From positions 7,883,001-7,947,000 of the forward strand of contig FNSS01000001.1 in NCBI GenBank assembly GCA_900104855.1: 64,000 bases of DNA. Direction: 5' to 3'. Position 1 is the stretch's first letter, and each line of letters begins with the position of its first letter. The notes beneath the pieces are model-generated. The model did no database searches and had not been told where the DNA came from. It saw only the letters and a list, made by a program, of their open reading frames with translations. Source of the stretch: Rhizobiales bacterium GAS188. GTDB lineage: Bacteria > Pseudomonadota > Alphaproteobacteria > Rhizobiales > Beijerinckiaceae. Below are positions 17,216 through 26,842 of this stretch, piece by piece. The translations under genes and the position numbers were made by a program.

Positions 17216-18759
17216 CCACGCTTCGGAGCGTCGGCCGCGAGCCAGGCATGGTCGAGACGGAACACCGAGCCGCGCGGATGCAGGGCGTAGCCCTGCACAT
17301 AGTTGCGCTTCGCCGCCAGGAGATCGAAGAAGACCGGAATCACCGACGGCACCTGGTCGTGCATGAGCTGCTGCGCCTCCCCATAGAGCGCGCGTCGCTT
17401 GGCGTCCTCGGTCGTCCGGCGAGCTTCTCCGACCAGCTTGTCGAAATCCGTATTGTTCCAGCGGGTTTCGTTCCAGGCGGCGTTCGAGATGTAGAGCAGC
17501 GCGAAGATCGCATCCGCCGAAGCCTGCATGTTGTAGAAGCCCACATAGAAAGGCCCCTTCTTCCACACCTGGTCGAGATAGGTGGCGTGCGGCATGGTCT
17601 GGACCTCGATGCGAAAGCCCGCGGGCTTGGCCATCTCGCGCATCGCGACCGCCATCGAGGTGCGGGTCGAGGGCGTGTCCGAGGCGATCAGCTTGAGGTC
17701 GAGCCCGTTCGGATAGCCGGCATCGGCGAGGAGCTGCTTCGCCTTGGCGATGTCGGGGGCCTTCTCCGCCACGGCCTTGTAGAAGCGGTAGGCGGCGTTC
17801 ATCGGCACGTCGTTGCCCGGCGTCCCGTAACCCTGGGCGCAGAAATCCACCATGGCCTTGCGATCGATGGTGAGCGCCAGCGCCTGGCGCACGCGAACAT
17901 CGCTGAAGGGCTTCTGGTCGCAGCCCATATTCACGTTGAGGAATTGCCCCGACGGAATGCGCAAGGGCGTGACGCCCGAGGCGCCGGCAAAGCGCGGAAA
18001 CTCTGTCGGAGGCGTATTGGCGATGAGGTCGGTGTCGCCCGAAATGAGGGCCGAGGATTCGGCGGTCGGATCGGGATAGACGACGATTTCGAGGCGATCG
18101 ATATAGGGCCGCGCCGCGTCGTAATAGGTCTCGTTGCGCTGCACGACGATCAGGCGGTCCGGCTCATAGGAGACCAGCTTGAAGGGACCGGTGCCGATCG
18201 CCGTCTTGGCGAGCTTCGTGAGATCCCCCTCGGCGATGGCCGACGGGATGATGCGGGCATTGGTGTAGGCGAGCGCGGTCGGCAGATCGGCATAGGGGGT
18301 GCTGAGCTTGAAAAGCGCGGTGCGATCGTCGAGCGCGACGACCTCGGCGATCGGCCCGACATTGGTTCTTGCGGGCGATGCCGTCTTGGGGTCGAGGATC
18401 GCCTTGAAGGTCGACGCGACGTCCTTGGCGGTGCAGGGCGAACCATCATGGAAGCGCAGATTGGGCCGCAGGACGAAGGTCCATTGCGAGACATCGGCGT
18501 TCGCCGACCAGCTTTCGGCGAGGTCCGGCTCGACCTCCATCTTGGTCGTGAGCCTCGTCAGGTTGCTGTAGAGCAGCTCGCTCAGCATGTATTCGGGATT
18601 GACGCGGGTGAGCAGAGGGTTGAGCACGCCGGCCGCCTGGTCGACGGATATGCGCAGCGTGCCTCCGCGCCGCGGCGCGCCCTGCGCCAAGGCGATGCGC
18701 GGCAGCATCGTCAATGCGGCTCCGGCCGCGAGGGCGGATCGGCGGGTGATCATGGTCAT
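17212..18759 (-). CDS. Peptide-type ABC transporter substrate-binding protein (DppA-like)
   Basis: 515 residues, extracellular solute-binding family 5. The signal is MTMITRRSALAAGAALTMLP...LAQG, with a twin Arg that could use Tat. The mature part starts GGTLRISVDQAAGVLNPLL and contains EPDLAESWSANADVSQWTFVL and LRFHDGSPCTAKDVASTF, characteristic of family 5 (di- and oligopeptides, glutathione, nickel). Its ATG overlaps the stop of the upstream M20 gene (ATGA). Confidence 0.93.
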   Translation of the reverse strand: MTMITRRSALAAGAALTMLPRIALAQGAPRRGGTLRISVDQAAGVLNPLLTRVNPEYMLSELLYSNLTRLTTKMEVEPDLAESWSANADVSQWTFVLRPNLRFHDGSPCTAKDVASTFKAILDPKTASPARTNVGPIAEVVALDDRTALFKLSTPYADLPTALAYTNARIIPSAIAEGDLTKLAKTAIGTGPFKLVSYEPDRLIVVQRNETYYDAARPYIDRLEIVVYPDPTAESSALISGDTDLIANTPPTEFPRFAGASGVTPLRIPSGQFLNVNMGCDQKPFSDVRVRQALALTIDRKAMVDFCAQGYGTPGNDVPMNAAYRFYKAVAEKAPDIAKAKQLLADAGYPNGLDLKLIASDTPSTRTSMAVAMREMAKPAGFRIEVQTMPHATYLDQVWKKGPFYVGFYNMQASADAIFALLYISNAAWNETRWNNTDFDKLVGEARRTTEDAKRRALYGEAQQLMHDQVPSVIPVFFDLLAAKRNYVQGYALHPRGSVFRLDHAWLAADAPKRG

Positions 18760-20075
18760 GACGCGCTCCTGTCGGCTTCGGGTATGATGTCCTTGCGGAA
18801 GTCGGCGGCGAGATAAGCCAGAATGCTCTTTGCCAGCGCCACGATGTCCGTGACGGTGGTGTGTTCCTCGGCCGCATGCACGTTGCGGTCGGGACGGCCG
18901 AGCCCGCCGAGCAGGAATTCCCGCATGCCGGTCTTCTGCACCCAGCCGAAATCAGACGCCGTGCTCGATCCCCAGGCGCGGAACTCCTCGGCAGTGTAGC
19001 CGAAACCGAGCGACAGCGCCGCCTGCCAGCGCGGCCAGTGCGGTCCCGTCGGATCGGTGACCGGCGCGAGATGCCCGACGATATGCATTTCTGGGCGCAG
19101 CCCTGCAGATTGGGCCGCGTTCCGCACCACCTCCTCGATCTCGGCCAGAGCGGCGTCGAAGCTTTCCTCGGGCGGATAGCGGCGATTGACGAGGAGCTCG
19201 AACAGGGCCGGTATCGCCGAACCCGTCGACCCGCCATGGGCGGCCGCGATGGTGAGCGACGCCGTCAGCGGTCGGCCTTCGAGATGAGGCGGCGGCGGTA
19301 ATGCCGAGCGCCGCTCCGCGATGCGAGGCTTCAAGGATGCGAGCGCATTCATCAACGGCAGCGCCGCCTCGACGGCATTGAGCCCGCGGCCGAGATCGCC
19401 GGCATGCGCGGCGCGTCCATGCAGGCGGATCAGGAGGTTGAACGAGCCGAAGCAGCCCGCCCAGATGCGCGGCACGGCGCCGCCGTTGAAATTGAGGATA
19501 TGGCCTTCGAGCAGCCCCTGCTCGGCGAGATGGCGAATGCCGGGGTAGAGGCCGCCCTCCTCATCCGTGCAGAACAACAGGGTGGGATCGTAGGCGAGCG
19601 CGACGCCGCAACGCCTTGCCGCCCGCAGAGCGAGGAGCGCGGCCGCGATCGAGCCCTTCATGTCGGCGGCGCCGAGACCGTAGAGCTTGTCGCCCTCCCG
19701 CGTCAGGCTGAAGGGCGAGCGCTTCCAATCGGTCGCCGCCGGTACGGTATCGGTGTGGAAGTAGAGGCCGCAGACAGGTCGATCGCTCGCCTGCCGGGCA
19801 ACGAGATTGATCCGTTCGCCATGCGCCGGGCCGCCCGGAATCCGCCAAAGGGCTTCAGGGACTGCGACTCTCGTGCACGCGAAATCCATGGGCCGCAGCA
19901 GCCCTTCGAGCACATCGGCGAAGGCGCCATAGCCTGCGCCCGGCGGGAAGGAGGTGTCGACCGCGACCATGCGCGACAGATCATCGAGCGCAGCCCCCAC
20001 ATCCTGCTCGATCGACGACAGCGCTGCCTCGAAGCGGGCGTCGTCAGATGCGATGCGTGCGGCGATCGGCGCCAT
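18756..20075 (-). CDS. M20-family metallopeptidase / deacylase
   Basis: 439 residues. All M20 metal-site motifs are present: YFHTDTVPA, GLGAADMKGS, CTDEEGG and a C-terminal HAAEEHTT. First gene of the peptide-importer operon, translationally coupled to the binding protein. Together with the second M20 at the end of the operon it suggests that imported N-acylated or amide-linked compounds are hydrolysed inside the cell. The ligand is unknown. Confidence 0.9.
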   Translation of the reverse strand: MAPIAARIASDDARFEAALSSIEQDVGAALDDLSRMVAVDTSFPPGAGYGAFADVLEGLLRPMDFACTRVAVPEALWRIPGGPAHGERINLVARQASDRPVCGLYFHTDTVPAATDWKRSPFSLTREGDKLYGLGAADMKGSIAAALLALRAARRCGVALAYDPTLLFCTDEEGGLYPGIRHLAEQGLLEGHILNFNGGAVPRIWAGCFGSFNLLIRLHGRAAHAGDLGRGLNAVEAALPLMNALASLKPRIAERRSALPPPPHLEGRPLTASLTIAAAHGGSTGSAIPALFELLVNRRYPPEESFDAALAEIEEVVRNAAQSAGLRPEMHIVGHLAPVTDPTGPHWPRWQAALSLGFGYTAEEFRAWGSSTASDFGWVQKTGMREFLLGGLGRPDRNVHAAEEHTTVTDIVALAKSILAYLAADFRKDIIPEADRSAS

Positions 20076-20100
20076 ATTTTTCCCGTACCCGCGATTAATG

Positions 20101-20115
20101 CTATATCCTTTATAG
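20101..20115. promoter_or_regulatory. Possible GntR operator / -10 region
   Basis: CTATA-TCCTT-TATAG is a perfect 5-bp inverted repeat in the short gap between the divergent M20 and gntR genes. Its TATA content also makes it a candidate -10 element, so regulator binding would block transcription. Confidence 0.45.
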
Positions 20116-20150
20116 AAATAAACTGGAGGGAAGCTCCGTTGCGAGTCAAG

Positions 20151-20240
20151 CGGAATTTACCTGGGCGGAATTTACCTGGGCGGAACTTACTTGGGCGGAA
20201 CTTGCTTGGGCGGAGTTTACCTGGGCAGAGTTTACCTGGG
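20151..20240 (+). repeat. Six tandem 15-bp units ahead of gntR
   Basis: Six exact-length units of the form CGGAATTTACCTGGG (20151-20165, 20166-20180, 20181-20195, 20196-20210, 20211-20225, 20226-20240), each with at most a few changes. Read in frame with gntR, each unit encodes R-N/S-L-P/L-G. Confidence 0.95.
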
Positions 20241-20261
20241 GCGGAGAGGCAGGAGCTTCCC

Positions 20262-20972
20262 GTGCCGCTCTATGAACATATCAAGCGGCAAATGGCCGAG
20301 GCCATTCTCGTGGGCACCTGGCCCCCCGGCACCGTGCTGCCCGGGGAGGTCGCGCTCGCGGCACGCTTCGGAGTTGCGGTCGGCACCGTCCGGCGTGCGC
20401 TTTCGGACATGACGGCAGAGGGCATGTTGGCGCGACGGCGCAAGACCGGCACCATCGTCACCGGCCGTAGCCCGCATCATAACCTGCGCAACTTCTTCCA
20501 GTATTTTCGGCTGCATGGCGGTTCGGGATCGCTGCTGCGCTCGACCGCGCGGGTGCTGAGCCTCGTCGGCGACACGGCAAGCGAGGCGGAAGCGGCCATC
20601 TTCGGCCTCCAGAGCGGAGCGGAATTGATCCGCATTCAGCGTCTGCGTCTCGTGGAAAAAAAGCCGGTGATGCACGAGACGATGGCGATTCCGGCGGCGC
20701 GGCTGCCGGATTTCCCGCGGCAGGCGACGGAGCTTCCGCAGCTTCTCTACCTGCATCTTCTCGAGCGCTACGGCATTCGCCTGAGTGCCGTGCGCGAGAG
20801 CGTCACGGCGGCGCTCGCTTCCGACGAGGATCGGCGTCTTCTCGAGCTCCCTTCGCCGGCAGCCATCCTCGTCATCGACGAGACAGCCTATGACCAATCC
20901 GGCACCGCAATGCTGATCTGCCGGCACCGGGCGACGACCGACGGCTATTGCTACCTCAACGAGATCAGCTGA
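20262..20972 (+). CDS. GntR-family (HutC/UTRA type) regulator
   Basis: 236 residues from GTG 20262, supported by AGGAG six bases upstream. A winged HTH at about 5-70 (PLYEHIKRQMAEAILVGTWP, GEVALAARFGVAVGTVRRAL) is followed by a UTRA-type ligand domain (about 95-236). Divergent from the peptide-importer operon, so the likely local repressor. An alternative TTG at 20139 has an excellent GGAGGG eight bases upstream and would add about 41 residues made mainly of six pentapeptide repeats encoded by the 15-bp array. Both starts are credible. Confidence 0.88.
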   Translation: MPLYEHIKRQMAEAILVGTWPPGTVLPGEVALAARFGVAVGTVRRALSDMTAEGMLARRRKTGTIVTGRSPHHNLRNFFQYFRLHGGSGSLLRSTARVLSLVGDTASEAEAAIFGLQSGAELIRIQRLRLVEKKPVMHETMAIPAARLPDFPRQATELPQLLYLHLLERYGIRLSAVRESVTAALASDEDRRLLELPSPAAILVIDETAYDQSGTAMLICRHRATTDGYCYLNEIS

Positions 20973-21036
20973 TCCCCCCGAATGCGGCCAATGAGGCGGC
21001 CTTCGTTAAGCCCCTTGCAGCGTCCGACATACCTAT

Positions 21037-21075
21037 CTAACTGCACTTGACAGGTTAGCGGCACAGCAACATAGT
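21037..21075 (+). promoter_or_regulatory. Promoter and overlapping inverted repeat for the AhpD/CMD pair
   Basis: TTGACA (21047-21052), a 17-bp spacer and CATAGT (21070-21075) form a good sigma-70 promoter. An inverted repeat CTAAC...GTTAG (21037-21041 / 21054-21058) brackets the -35 box, as expected for a regulator site. Confidence 0.55.
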
Positions 21076-21138
21076 CGTGCCTCCTCCGTTGCTGGGGAGC
21101 CCATGGGGGCGCTTGTACGCCGCGGCCTGGGGGGCAGC

Positions 21139-21447
21139 ATGTCGGACATTAGACTGGCATACAGAGCGCTCGTTGCACGGATTCTCGAAGGAGACGGCAC
21201 CGCATCACGTGGCCAGCGTCGCGCTGCGTTCGACAATGCAGGGCTTTCCGCGCCCACGAGCACGCTGATCGACAAGGTCGTGAACCACGCGCACAAGGTC
21301 GTCGACGAGGACATTGTCGCGGCGCGGGCATCCGGCCTGAGCGAGGACCAGATCTTCGAGATCGTGGTCTGCGCGGCGATCGGTCAGGCCACGCGGCAAT
21401 ACGACGCCGCGCTTGCAGCCCTCGACGCTGTCACCGGCAAGGGATGA
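21139..21447 (+). CDS. Small CMD/AhpD-like helical protein
   Basis: 102 residues from ATG 21139 (a longer frame starts at 21103). SGLSEDQIFEIVVCAAIGQA is like the second half of the carboxymuconolactone decarboxylase fold. It lacks the CxxC-H redox motif that its neighbour has, so it may be a non-catalytic partner. Three bases separate it from the AhpD-like gene, making a two-gene operon. Confidence 0.7.
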   Translation: MSDIRLAYRALVARILEGDGTASRGQRRAAFDNAGLSAPTSTLIDKVVNHAHKVVDEDIVAARASGLSEDQIFEIVVCAAIGQATRQYDAALAALDAVTGKG

Positions 21448-21450
21448 ACC

Positions 21451-22032
21451 ATGCGGCTCTCGATCCTCGATCGCGGCCACCGCTTCGGCACGAAGGTTCT
21501 GTTCGCGATCATTCGAGCGGTGTCGCGGCAACCGACTCCGGACGTCGTCAAGCTCGTCATGTATCGTCCCGATTTCTTCGGCGCGCTTATGAAGGCCGTC
21601 ACCCACGAAGCGATGCGTGGACGCTCCGCGTGGTCGGTAGGCGATCGCGAACTGATGGCGGCGCTCGTCTCGAAGGCGAACGCCTGCGAGTATTGCATCA
21701 AGGCGCACACAGCAGTCTCGGCGAGGGCGTATCGCGATGAAGCGAAGGTCACCGCGACGCTCTCCAATCCGGAAACGGCGCCCATCGAGGAACCGCTGCG
21801 GGCGACCTTGCGCCTGCTCGGCAAGCTGACGCGCGAGCACGCTGTGGAAGCGGACGATATGCGTGCGGTGCTCGCGGCCGGTGTCTCGCGCGAGCAGATC
21901 GAGGATGCCCTCGCGGTGAGCTTCGCCTTTAACACGATGAATCGCTTGGCCGATACTTTCGAGTTCTTCGTACCGGGGCCCAAGGCCTTCGAAGCCGGCG
22001 CAAAATTCCTGCTCGCGCGCGGCTATCGCTGA
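21451..22032 (+). CDS. AhpD/carboxymuconolactone decarboxylase-family protein
   Basis: 193 residues. ACEYCIKAHTAVSA carries the CxxCxxxH redox motif of AhpD-type alkylhydroperoxidases, and SFAFNTMNRLADTFEFFVPG fits the second CMD helix pair (peroxidase-related subgroup). It probably reduces organic peroxides or acts in thiol redox chemistry. Ends 12 bases before the convergent BKACE gene. Confidence 0.85.
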   Translation: MRLSILDRGHRFGTKVLFAIIRAVSRQPTPDVVKLVMYRPDFFGALMKAVTHEAMRGRSAWSVGDRELMAALVSKANACEYCIKAHTAVSARAYRDEAKVTATLSNPETAPIEEPLRATLRLLGKLTREHAVEADDMRAVLAAGVSREQIEDALAVSFAFNTMNRLADTFEFFVPGPKAFEAGAKFLLARGYR

Positions 22033-22044
22033 TGGCGGCAGACT

Positions 22045-22875
22045 CTACGCCGGCCGGAGCCCCAGAGCCGCTCGCGCTTCGGCGGGCGTCGCGGGACGGA
22101 AGCCGTGGCGGGCGGCGGCATCTGCGGCCTGCCGCACCAATTCGGCATTGCTGGCCGCGAGCCGGTCGCGGCTGATGCGGATATTGTCTTCAAGCCCCGT
22201 GCGCACGCCATCGCCGCCGCGCGCCAGCACCCACTCGATGACGAGCATCTGGTTCACGCCGATGCCCGCCGCCGTCCAGGTCGCGTGGGGCAGCACGCGG
22301 CGCAGCTCGCCCAGCATCAGCTCCAGCAGGTGCTCTTCCGCCGGCAGCGCGTTCTTCACGCCCATGACGATCTGCACATGCGGGCGCTCATCCATCAGCC
22401 CCGCTTCGATCAAGCGCTTCGCACCATGCAGGTGGCTGAGGTCGAAGATCTCGATCTCCGGCCGCACCCCGTTGGCCCGCATCTTGGCGGCGAGCTCAGT
22501 CACCAGCGCCGCCGCGTTTTCGTAGACGATCGTCGGGAAGTTCACGGAGCCGGTGGAGAGAGAGGCCATGTCGGGCCGCAGCTCCAGCGCATTGCCGCGG
22601 GCCGCGGGGTCGCGGCCCCGACCGCCGGTCGAGAACTGCACGATCATGCCGGGGCAATGCTTGCGCACCCCTTCCTGCACCTGCGCAAACAAGGCAGGGT
22701 CGCTGGAGGCGCTCTCGTCCGGGTTGCGGACATGGATATGCACGAGCGATGCCCCGGCCTCATAGGCCTCGTGCGTGCTCTCGATCTGCTCCGCCGGGGT
22801 GACGGGCACAGCCGGATTGTCCTTCTTGCGCGGCACGGAGCCGGTGATGGCGACGGCGATGACGATCGGCTTCAT
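22045..22875 (-). CDS. Beta-keto acid cleavage enzyme (BKACE, Kce family)
   Basis: 276 residues from ATG 22875, preceded by AGGGAAG. It begins KPIVIAVAITGSVPRKKDNP and contains SLVHIHVRNPD, the Zn-binding HIH motif of the DUF849/BKACE family, plus FSTGGRGRD and LSTGSVNFP. Family members split a beta-keto acid with acetyl-CoA to give acetoacetate and a new CoA ester. As the last gene of a protocatechuate operon, beta-ketoadipate is a plausible substrate (inference); 3-keto-5-aminohexanoate or dehydrocarnitine are alternatives. Confidence 0.88.
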   Translation of the reverse strand: MKPIVIAVAITGSVPRKKDNPAVPVTPAEQIESTHEAYEAGASLVHIHVRNPDESASSDPALFAQVQEGVRKHCPGMIVQFSTGGRGRDPAARGNALELRPDMASLSTGSVNFPTIVYENAAALVTELAAKMRANGVRPEIEIFDLSHLHGAKRLIEAGLMDERPHVQIVMGVKNALPAEEHLLELMLGELRRVLPHATWTAAGIGVNQMLVIEWVLARGGDGVRTGLEDNIRISRDRLAASNAELVRQAADAAARHGFRPATPAEARAALGLRPA

Positions 22876-22894
22876 GATGGCTTCCCTTGGATTG

Positions 22895-23551
22895 TCAGAC
22901 GTCGAAGAACAAAGTCTCCCGCTCACCCTGCAGACGGATGTCGAACACGTAGACCACGGCGCCCTCCCGCTCTTCGCGGCGGGCCAGCAAGGTCTCGCGC
23001 CGCTCAGCCGGCTCGACCATGCGCAGCACGGGGTCCTGCTCGTTCAGCGCCTTCTCGTCCTCGAAATAGATGCGGGTCGCGAGCCCGATATTGATGCCGC
23101 GGGCGGCGAGCCAGAGATTGACGTGCGGAGCCATGGGTTTGTGGCCGCGCCGGCCGACCACCGCGCCGGGCTTGACCGTCTCGAAGCGGTAGAGGCCGGT
23201 CGCGAAATCCGTGCCCGTACGGCCCCAGCCGCGAAAGCCGGTGTCCAGCGCCTTGCCGATTTGCCGGTCTGCCGGATGGTTGTAGCGGCCGGCTGTATTG
23301 GCCTGCCAGATCTCCAAGAGGACATCCCGGCATGGCGCCCCGAGCCCGTCGAGCACGCGGCCTTCTACGCCGATGTGCTCGCCTGGCGTATCCGGCCCGG
23401 CCAATTTGTTGCCGAATGGCTTCTCGAAGATATCGAACCCGGCCTGGTGCGGGATCAGGCCAATATGGACATAAGGCCCGGCTGTCTGTGAGGGGGTCTC
23501 CTGGAAGTAGTCGAGCTGGGGCGCCATCTTGGGCGTCATCTTGGGCATCAT
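22895..23551 (-). CDS. pcaG: Protocatechuate 3,4-dioxygenase alpha subunit
   Basis: 218 residues. It forms the alpha-beta unit with PcaH, splitting protocatechuate to beta-carboxy-cis,cis-muconate. Seen: QTAGPYVHIGLIP, VEGRVLDGLGAPCRDVLLEIWQ and PHVNLWLAARGINIGLATRI. As expected for an alpha subunit, the His-x-His iron site (HVNLW here) is not complete. The N-terminal MMPKMTPKMAPQL contains a short 12-bp DNA repeat. Starts four bases after the pcaH stop. Confidence 0.93.
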   Translation of the reverse strand: MMPKMTPKMAPQLDYFQETPSQTAGPYVHIGLIPHQAGFDIFEKPFGNKLAGPDTPGEHIGVEGRVLDGLGAPCRDVLLEIWQANTAGRYNHPADRQIGKALDTGFRGWGRTGTDFATGLYRFETVKPGAVVGRRGHKPMAPHVNLWLAARGINIGLATRIYFEDEKALNEQDPVLRMVEPAERRETLLARREEREGAVVYVFDIRLQGERETLFFDV

Positions 23552-23555
23552 GGCG

Positions 23556-24341
<786 letters not shown>

Positions 24342-25685
24342 TCAGGCCGCCGCCGCCGACCACTTCCGGCCCAGCTCGTGCATGGGCGTGAGATAGGTTT
24401 CCCGCGCCGTCATGACGGAGAGCGCCGCGATGATCGCCGTAACCGCCGTGAAGATCGCGACCGGGACCCAGCCATACGGGCCGTCGCGCAACAAGGCCGC
24501 GCTGATGGTCGGCGCAAAGCCGCCCAAGGCGAAGCCGATCTGCGTGCCGATCGCCATGCCGGAGAGGCGCACCTTGGTGTCGAACATTTCGCCATAGAGA
24601 GCCGGCCAGACGCCATTCGAGGCGCTGTAGATCACGCCGGACAAGAGCAGTCCGAAGGCGAAGATCAAGGGGATGTTCGCCTCGCCGATCGCCCAGATAT
24701 ACGGCCAGATCAGCACTGCGCAGCCGAGCGCGCCGAGGATGAACACCGGCTTTCGCCCGATGCGGTCCGCGAGCATCGCCCAGGCCGGGATCGCCGCCAG
24801 CGCCACGACATTTGCCAGCACCAGAACCATCAACATGGTCGGGCGCGCGATATGCATCGTGTTCACGGCGTAGGACAAAGTGAAGACGGAGAAGATCGTG
24901 CTGACGACCGAGATCAGCGCTGCGAAGATCACGCGCAGCACATCTGCGGCGTGCTCCTGGAACAAGGTCGCCACGGGCAGCTTGGCATGGGTGTGCGCCT
25001 TCTCCTCCTCCACGAAGGCCGGCGTCTCGGGCAGGCTGCGCCGCACCCAGAAGCCGACGGCGACGACGATCGCGCTGAGGAAGAACGGGATGCGCCAGCC
25101 CCAGGACAGCAACTGGTCTTCGGAAAGCTCGGCGATGGGCAGGAACACCAGGGTTGCCAGGATGAGGCCTGCCTGCGTGCCGCTCAGCGTGAAGCTCGTA
25201 TAGAAGGCCCGCTGGTTGGGCGGCGCGTGCTCCAAGGTCAACGAGTTGGCTCCGGCCTGCTCGCCGGCTGCGGAGAGGCCCTGGAGCAACCGGGCGATCA
25301 CCAGCAGGATCGGCGACAGGATCCCGACCTGGTCGTAGCTCGGCAAGAGGCCGATGATGAAGGTGGAGAAGCCCATCAGCAGCAGCGTGAAGATCAGCAC
25401 CTTCTTGCGGCCGAACTTGTCGCCGACATGGCCGAGCGCCACGGCGCCGAAGGGCCGGGCGATATAAGCGACACCGAAGGTCGCGAAGGCCGCGATCGCC
25501 CCCGTCTGCGGATCGCTCGACGAAAAGAAGATTCTGGGAAAGATCAGCGCGGCGGCCGTGCCGTAGATGAAGAAGTCATAATATTCGAGAGCGCTGCCGA
25601 TCCAGCTGGCCAGCGCTGCCTTCTTCGGTGTCTTCGCACCGGGGGGCTCGTGGGCACTCTGCGAAACTCTCATTGTCTCGGACAT
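24342..25685 (-). CDS. MHS-family MFS transporter, ShiA-like
   Basis: 447 residues with about 12 membrane helices. GHVGDKFGRKKVL is the loop 2-3 motif and LADRIGRKPVFI its repeat; GSALEYYDFFIYGTAAA near the N-terminus and LLQGLSAAGEQAGA are typical of metabolite:H+ symporters such as ShiA, ProP and KgtP. Lying between a shikimate-dehydrogenase-like gene and pcaH, it most likely imports shikimate, quinate or a related aromatic precursor. Confidence 0.88.
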   Translation of the reverse strand: MSETMRVSQSAHEPPGAKTPKKAALASWIGSALEYYDFFIYGTAAALIFPRIFFSSSDPQTGAIAAFATFGVAYIARPFGAVALGHVGDKFGRKKVLIFTLLLMGFSTFIIGLLPSYDQVGILSPILLVIARLLQGLSAAGEQAGANSLTLEHAPPNQRAFYTSFTLSGTQAGLILATLVFLPIAELSEDQLLSWGWRIPFFLSAIVVAVGFWVRRSLPETPAFVEEEKAHTHAKLPVATLFQEHAADVLRVIFAALISVVSTIFSVFTLSYAVNTMHIARPTMLMVLVLANVVALAAIPAWAMLADRIGRKPVFILGALGCAVLIWPYIWAIGEANIPLIFAFGLLLSGVIYSASNGVWPALYGEMFDTKVRLSGMAIGTQIGFALGGFAPTISAALLRDGPYGWVPVAIFTAVTAIIAALSVMTARETYLTPMHELGRKWSAAAA

Positions 25686-25733
25686 GTGTTTCCTCTCCCT
25701 GCAGTCTTGCTTGTTGAAGTGTTGCTTGGATCG

Positions 25734-26633
25734 TCAGGCAGCGCCGGCCCCGCTCATCGATGCGAAGTGACGCAGCATTCGTTCCGGGTCGGGCGGGATG
25801 CCGGTGAACAGGCGAAACGCCTCGGCGGCCTGGAACACCGCCATGCCGCCGCCATCGAGCGTGCGGCAGCCAAGCGCACGCGCCGTGCGCAGCAGCTCCG
25901 TCTCCAGCGGGAAATAGACGATCTCCGCGACCCACAGCGCCGGGCGCAGAAGGGAGGCGGGCAATGGCAGGCCGGGATGAGCTGCCATGCCGACCGGAGT
26001 GCAATGCACCAGCCCGTCCGCGGCCGACAGTGTGGCCGCCAAGTCCGTGCAAGCGATCGCGCGCTCTGACCCGAACCGTGTGCCTAGGCTCTCCGCCAAG
26101 ACGGCGGCGCGGCGCGCATCGACGTCATGGATCGCCAGTTGCTGCACGCCGAGCGTCAGCAGCGCATGCGCCACCGCGGCTCCCGCGCCGCCGGCACCGA
26201 GCTGCACCACGTTCGCAAGCGCCGCGCCCGCCATGTTGCGACGAAAGGCCTCGGCGAAGCCCCACCAATCCGTGTTCTCGCCACGGCGCCTGCCGTCCCG
26301 CAGCACCACCGTGTTCACTGCGCCGAGGGCTCGGGCGTCCGGCGACAATTCGTCGAGCAGCGGGATCACGGCCTGCTTGCAGGGATGTGTGATGTTCAGT
26401 CCGGCGAAGCCCAGGCGCTGCGCCGACAGCAGCAGTTCCGGCAGCGCCTCTACGCCCAGGCCGAGCTGGTCGAGGTCGATGATCTTGTAGGTGTAGCGGA
26501 CGCCCTGCTCATCCCCCTCGCGCTCATGCAGGGCGGGAGTACGCGACGCCTGGATGCCGGACCCGATCAGTCCGACGAGAAAGGAAGGCTTGCTCGGGTT
26601 GGGCGCATTCGGGACGTCGGCCGTGCGGCTCAT
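25734..26633 (-). CDS. Shikimate/quinate dehydrogenase-like protein (AroE family)
   Basis: 299 residues. Seen: GSGIQASRTPALHE (substrate-binding SxS region altered to QASRTP), NITHPCKQAVIP with the catalytic Lys, GAVNTVV, GENTDWWGF, the NAD(P) motif GAGGAGAAVAHALL and the C-terminal DGGGMAVFQAAEAF. The position of GAGGAG without a following Arg-Ser/Thr pair suggests NAD rather than NADP, as in catabolic quinate/shikimate dehydrogenases. First gene of the operon. Confidence 0.85.
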   Translation of the reverse strand: MSRTADVPNAPNPSKPSFLVGLIGSGIQASRTPALHEREGDEQGVRYTYKIIDLDQLGLGVEALPELLLSAQRLGFAGLNITHPCKQAVIPLLDELSPDARALGAVNTVVLRDGRRRGENTDWWGFAEAFRRNMAGAALANVVQLGAGGAGAAVAHALLTLGVQQLAIHDVDARRAAVLAESLGTRFGSERAIACTDLAATLSAADGLVHCTPVGMAAHPGLPLPASLLRPALWVAEIVYFPLETELLRTARALGCRTLDGGGMAVFQAAEAFRLFTGIPPDPERMLRHFASMSGAGAA

Positions 26634-26711
26634 CGTTCCATCCTCCCAATCGTCTTCGTCGAACGGCCGTGCCGCCCTTTTCCGGCTTGCATCGCCGGGT
26701 TGCGGCGCTTA

Positions 26712-26731
26712 TGGACTAACTAGTTAATCCA
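26712..26731. promoter_or_regulatory. 20-bp operator-like palindrome
   Basis: TGGACTAACTAGTTAATCCA has a perfect core TAACTAGTTA (26717-26726) and one mismatched pair in the outer arms. It lies in the 209-bp gap between the divergent AroE-like and TetR genes, the expected place for the TetR protein's binding site controlling both. Confidence 0.7.
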
Positions 26732-26842
26732 TGTCAAGAGGAAAAATGAAGGGAGACGATCCGGGCGTGCGGAGGCCTCATCAATTGCCACTTTCCGGGT
26801 CGTCAATGGATGCTATGAACGCCGCAGCGCGGAGGGAATGCT

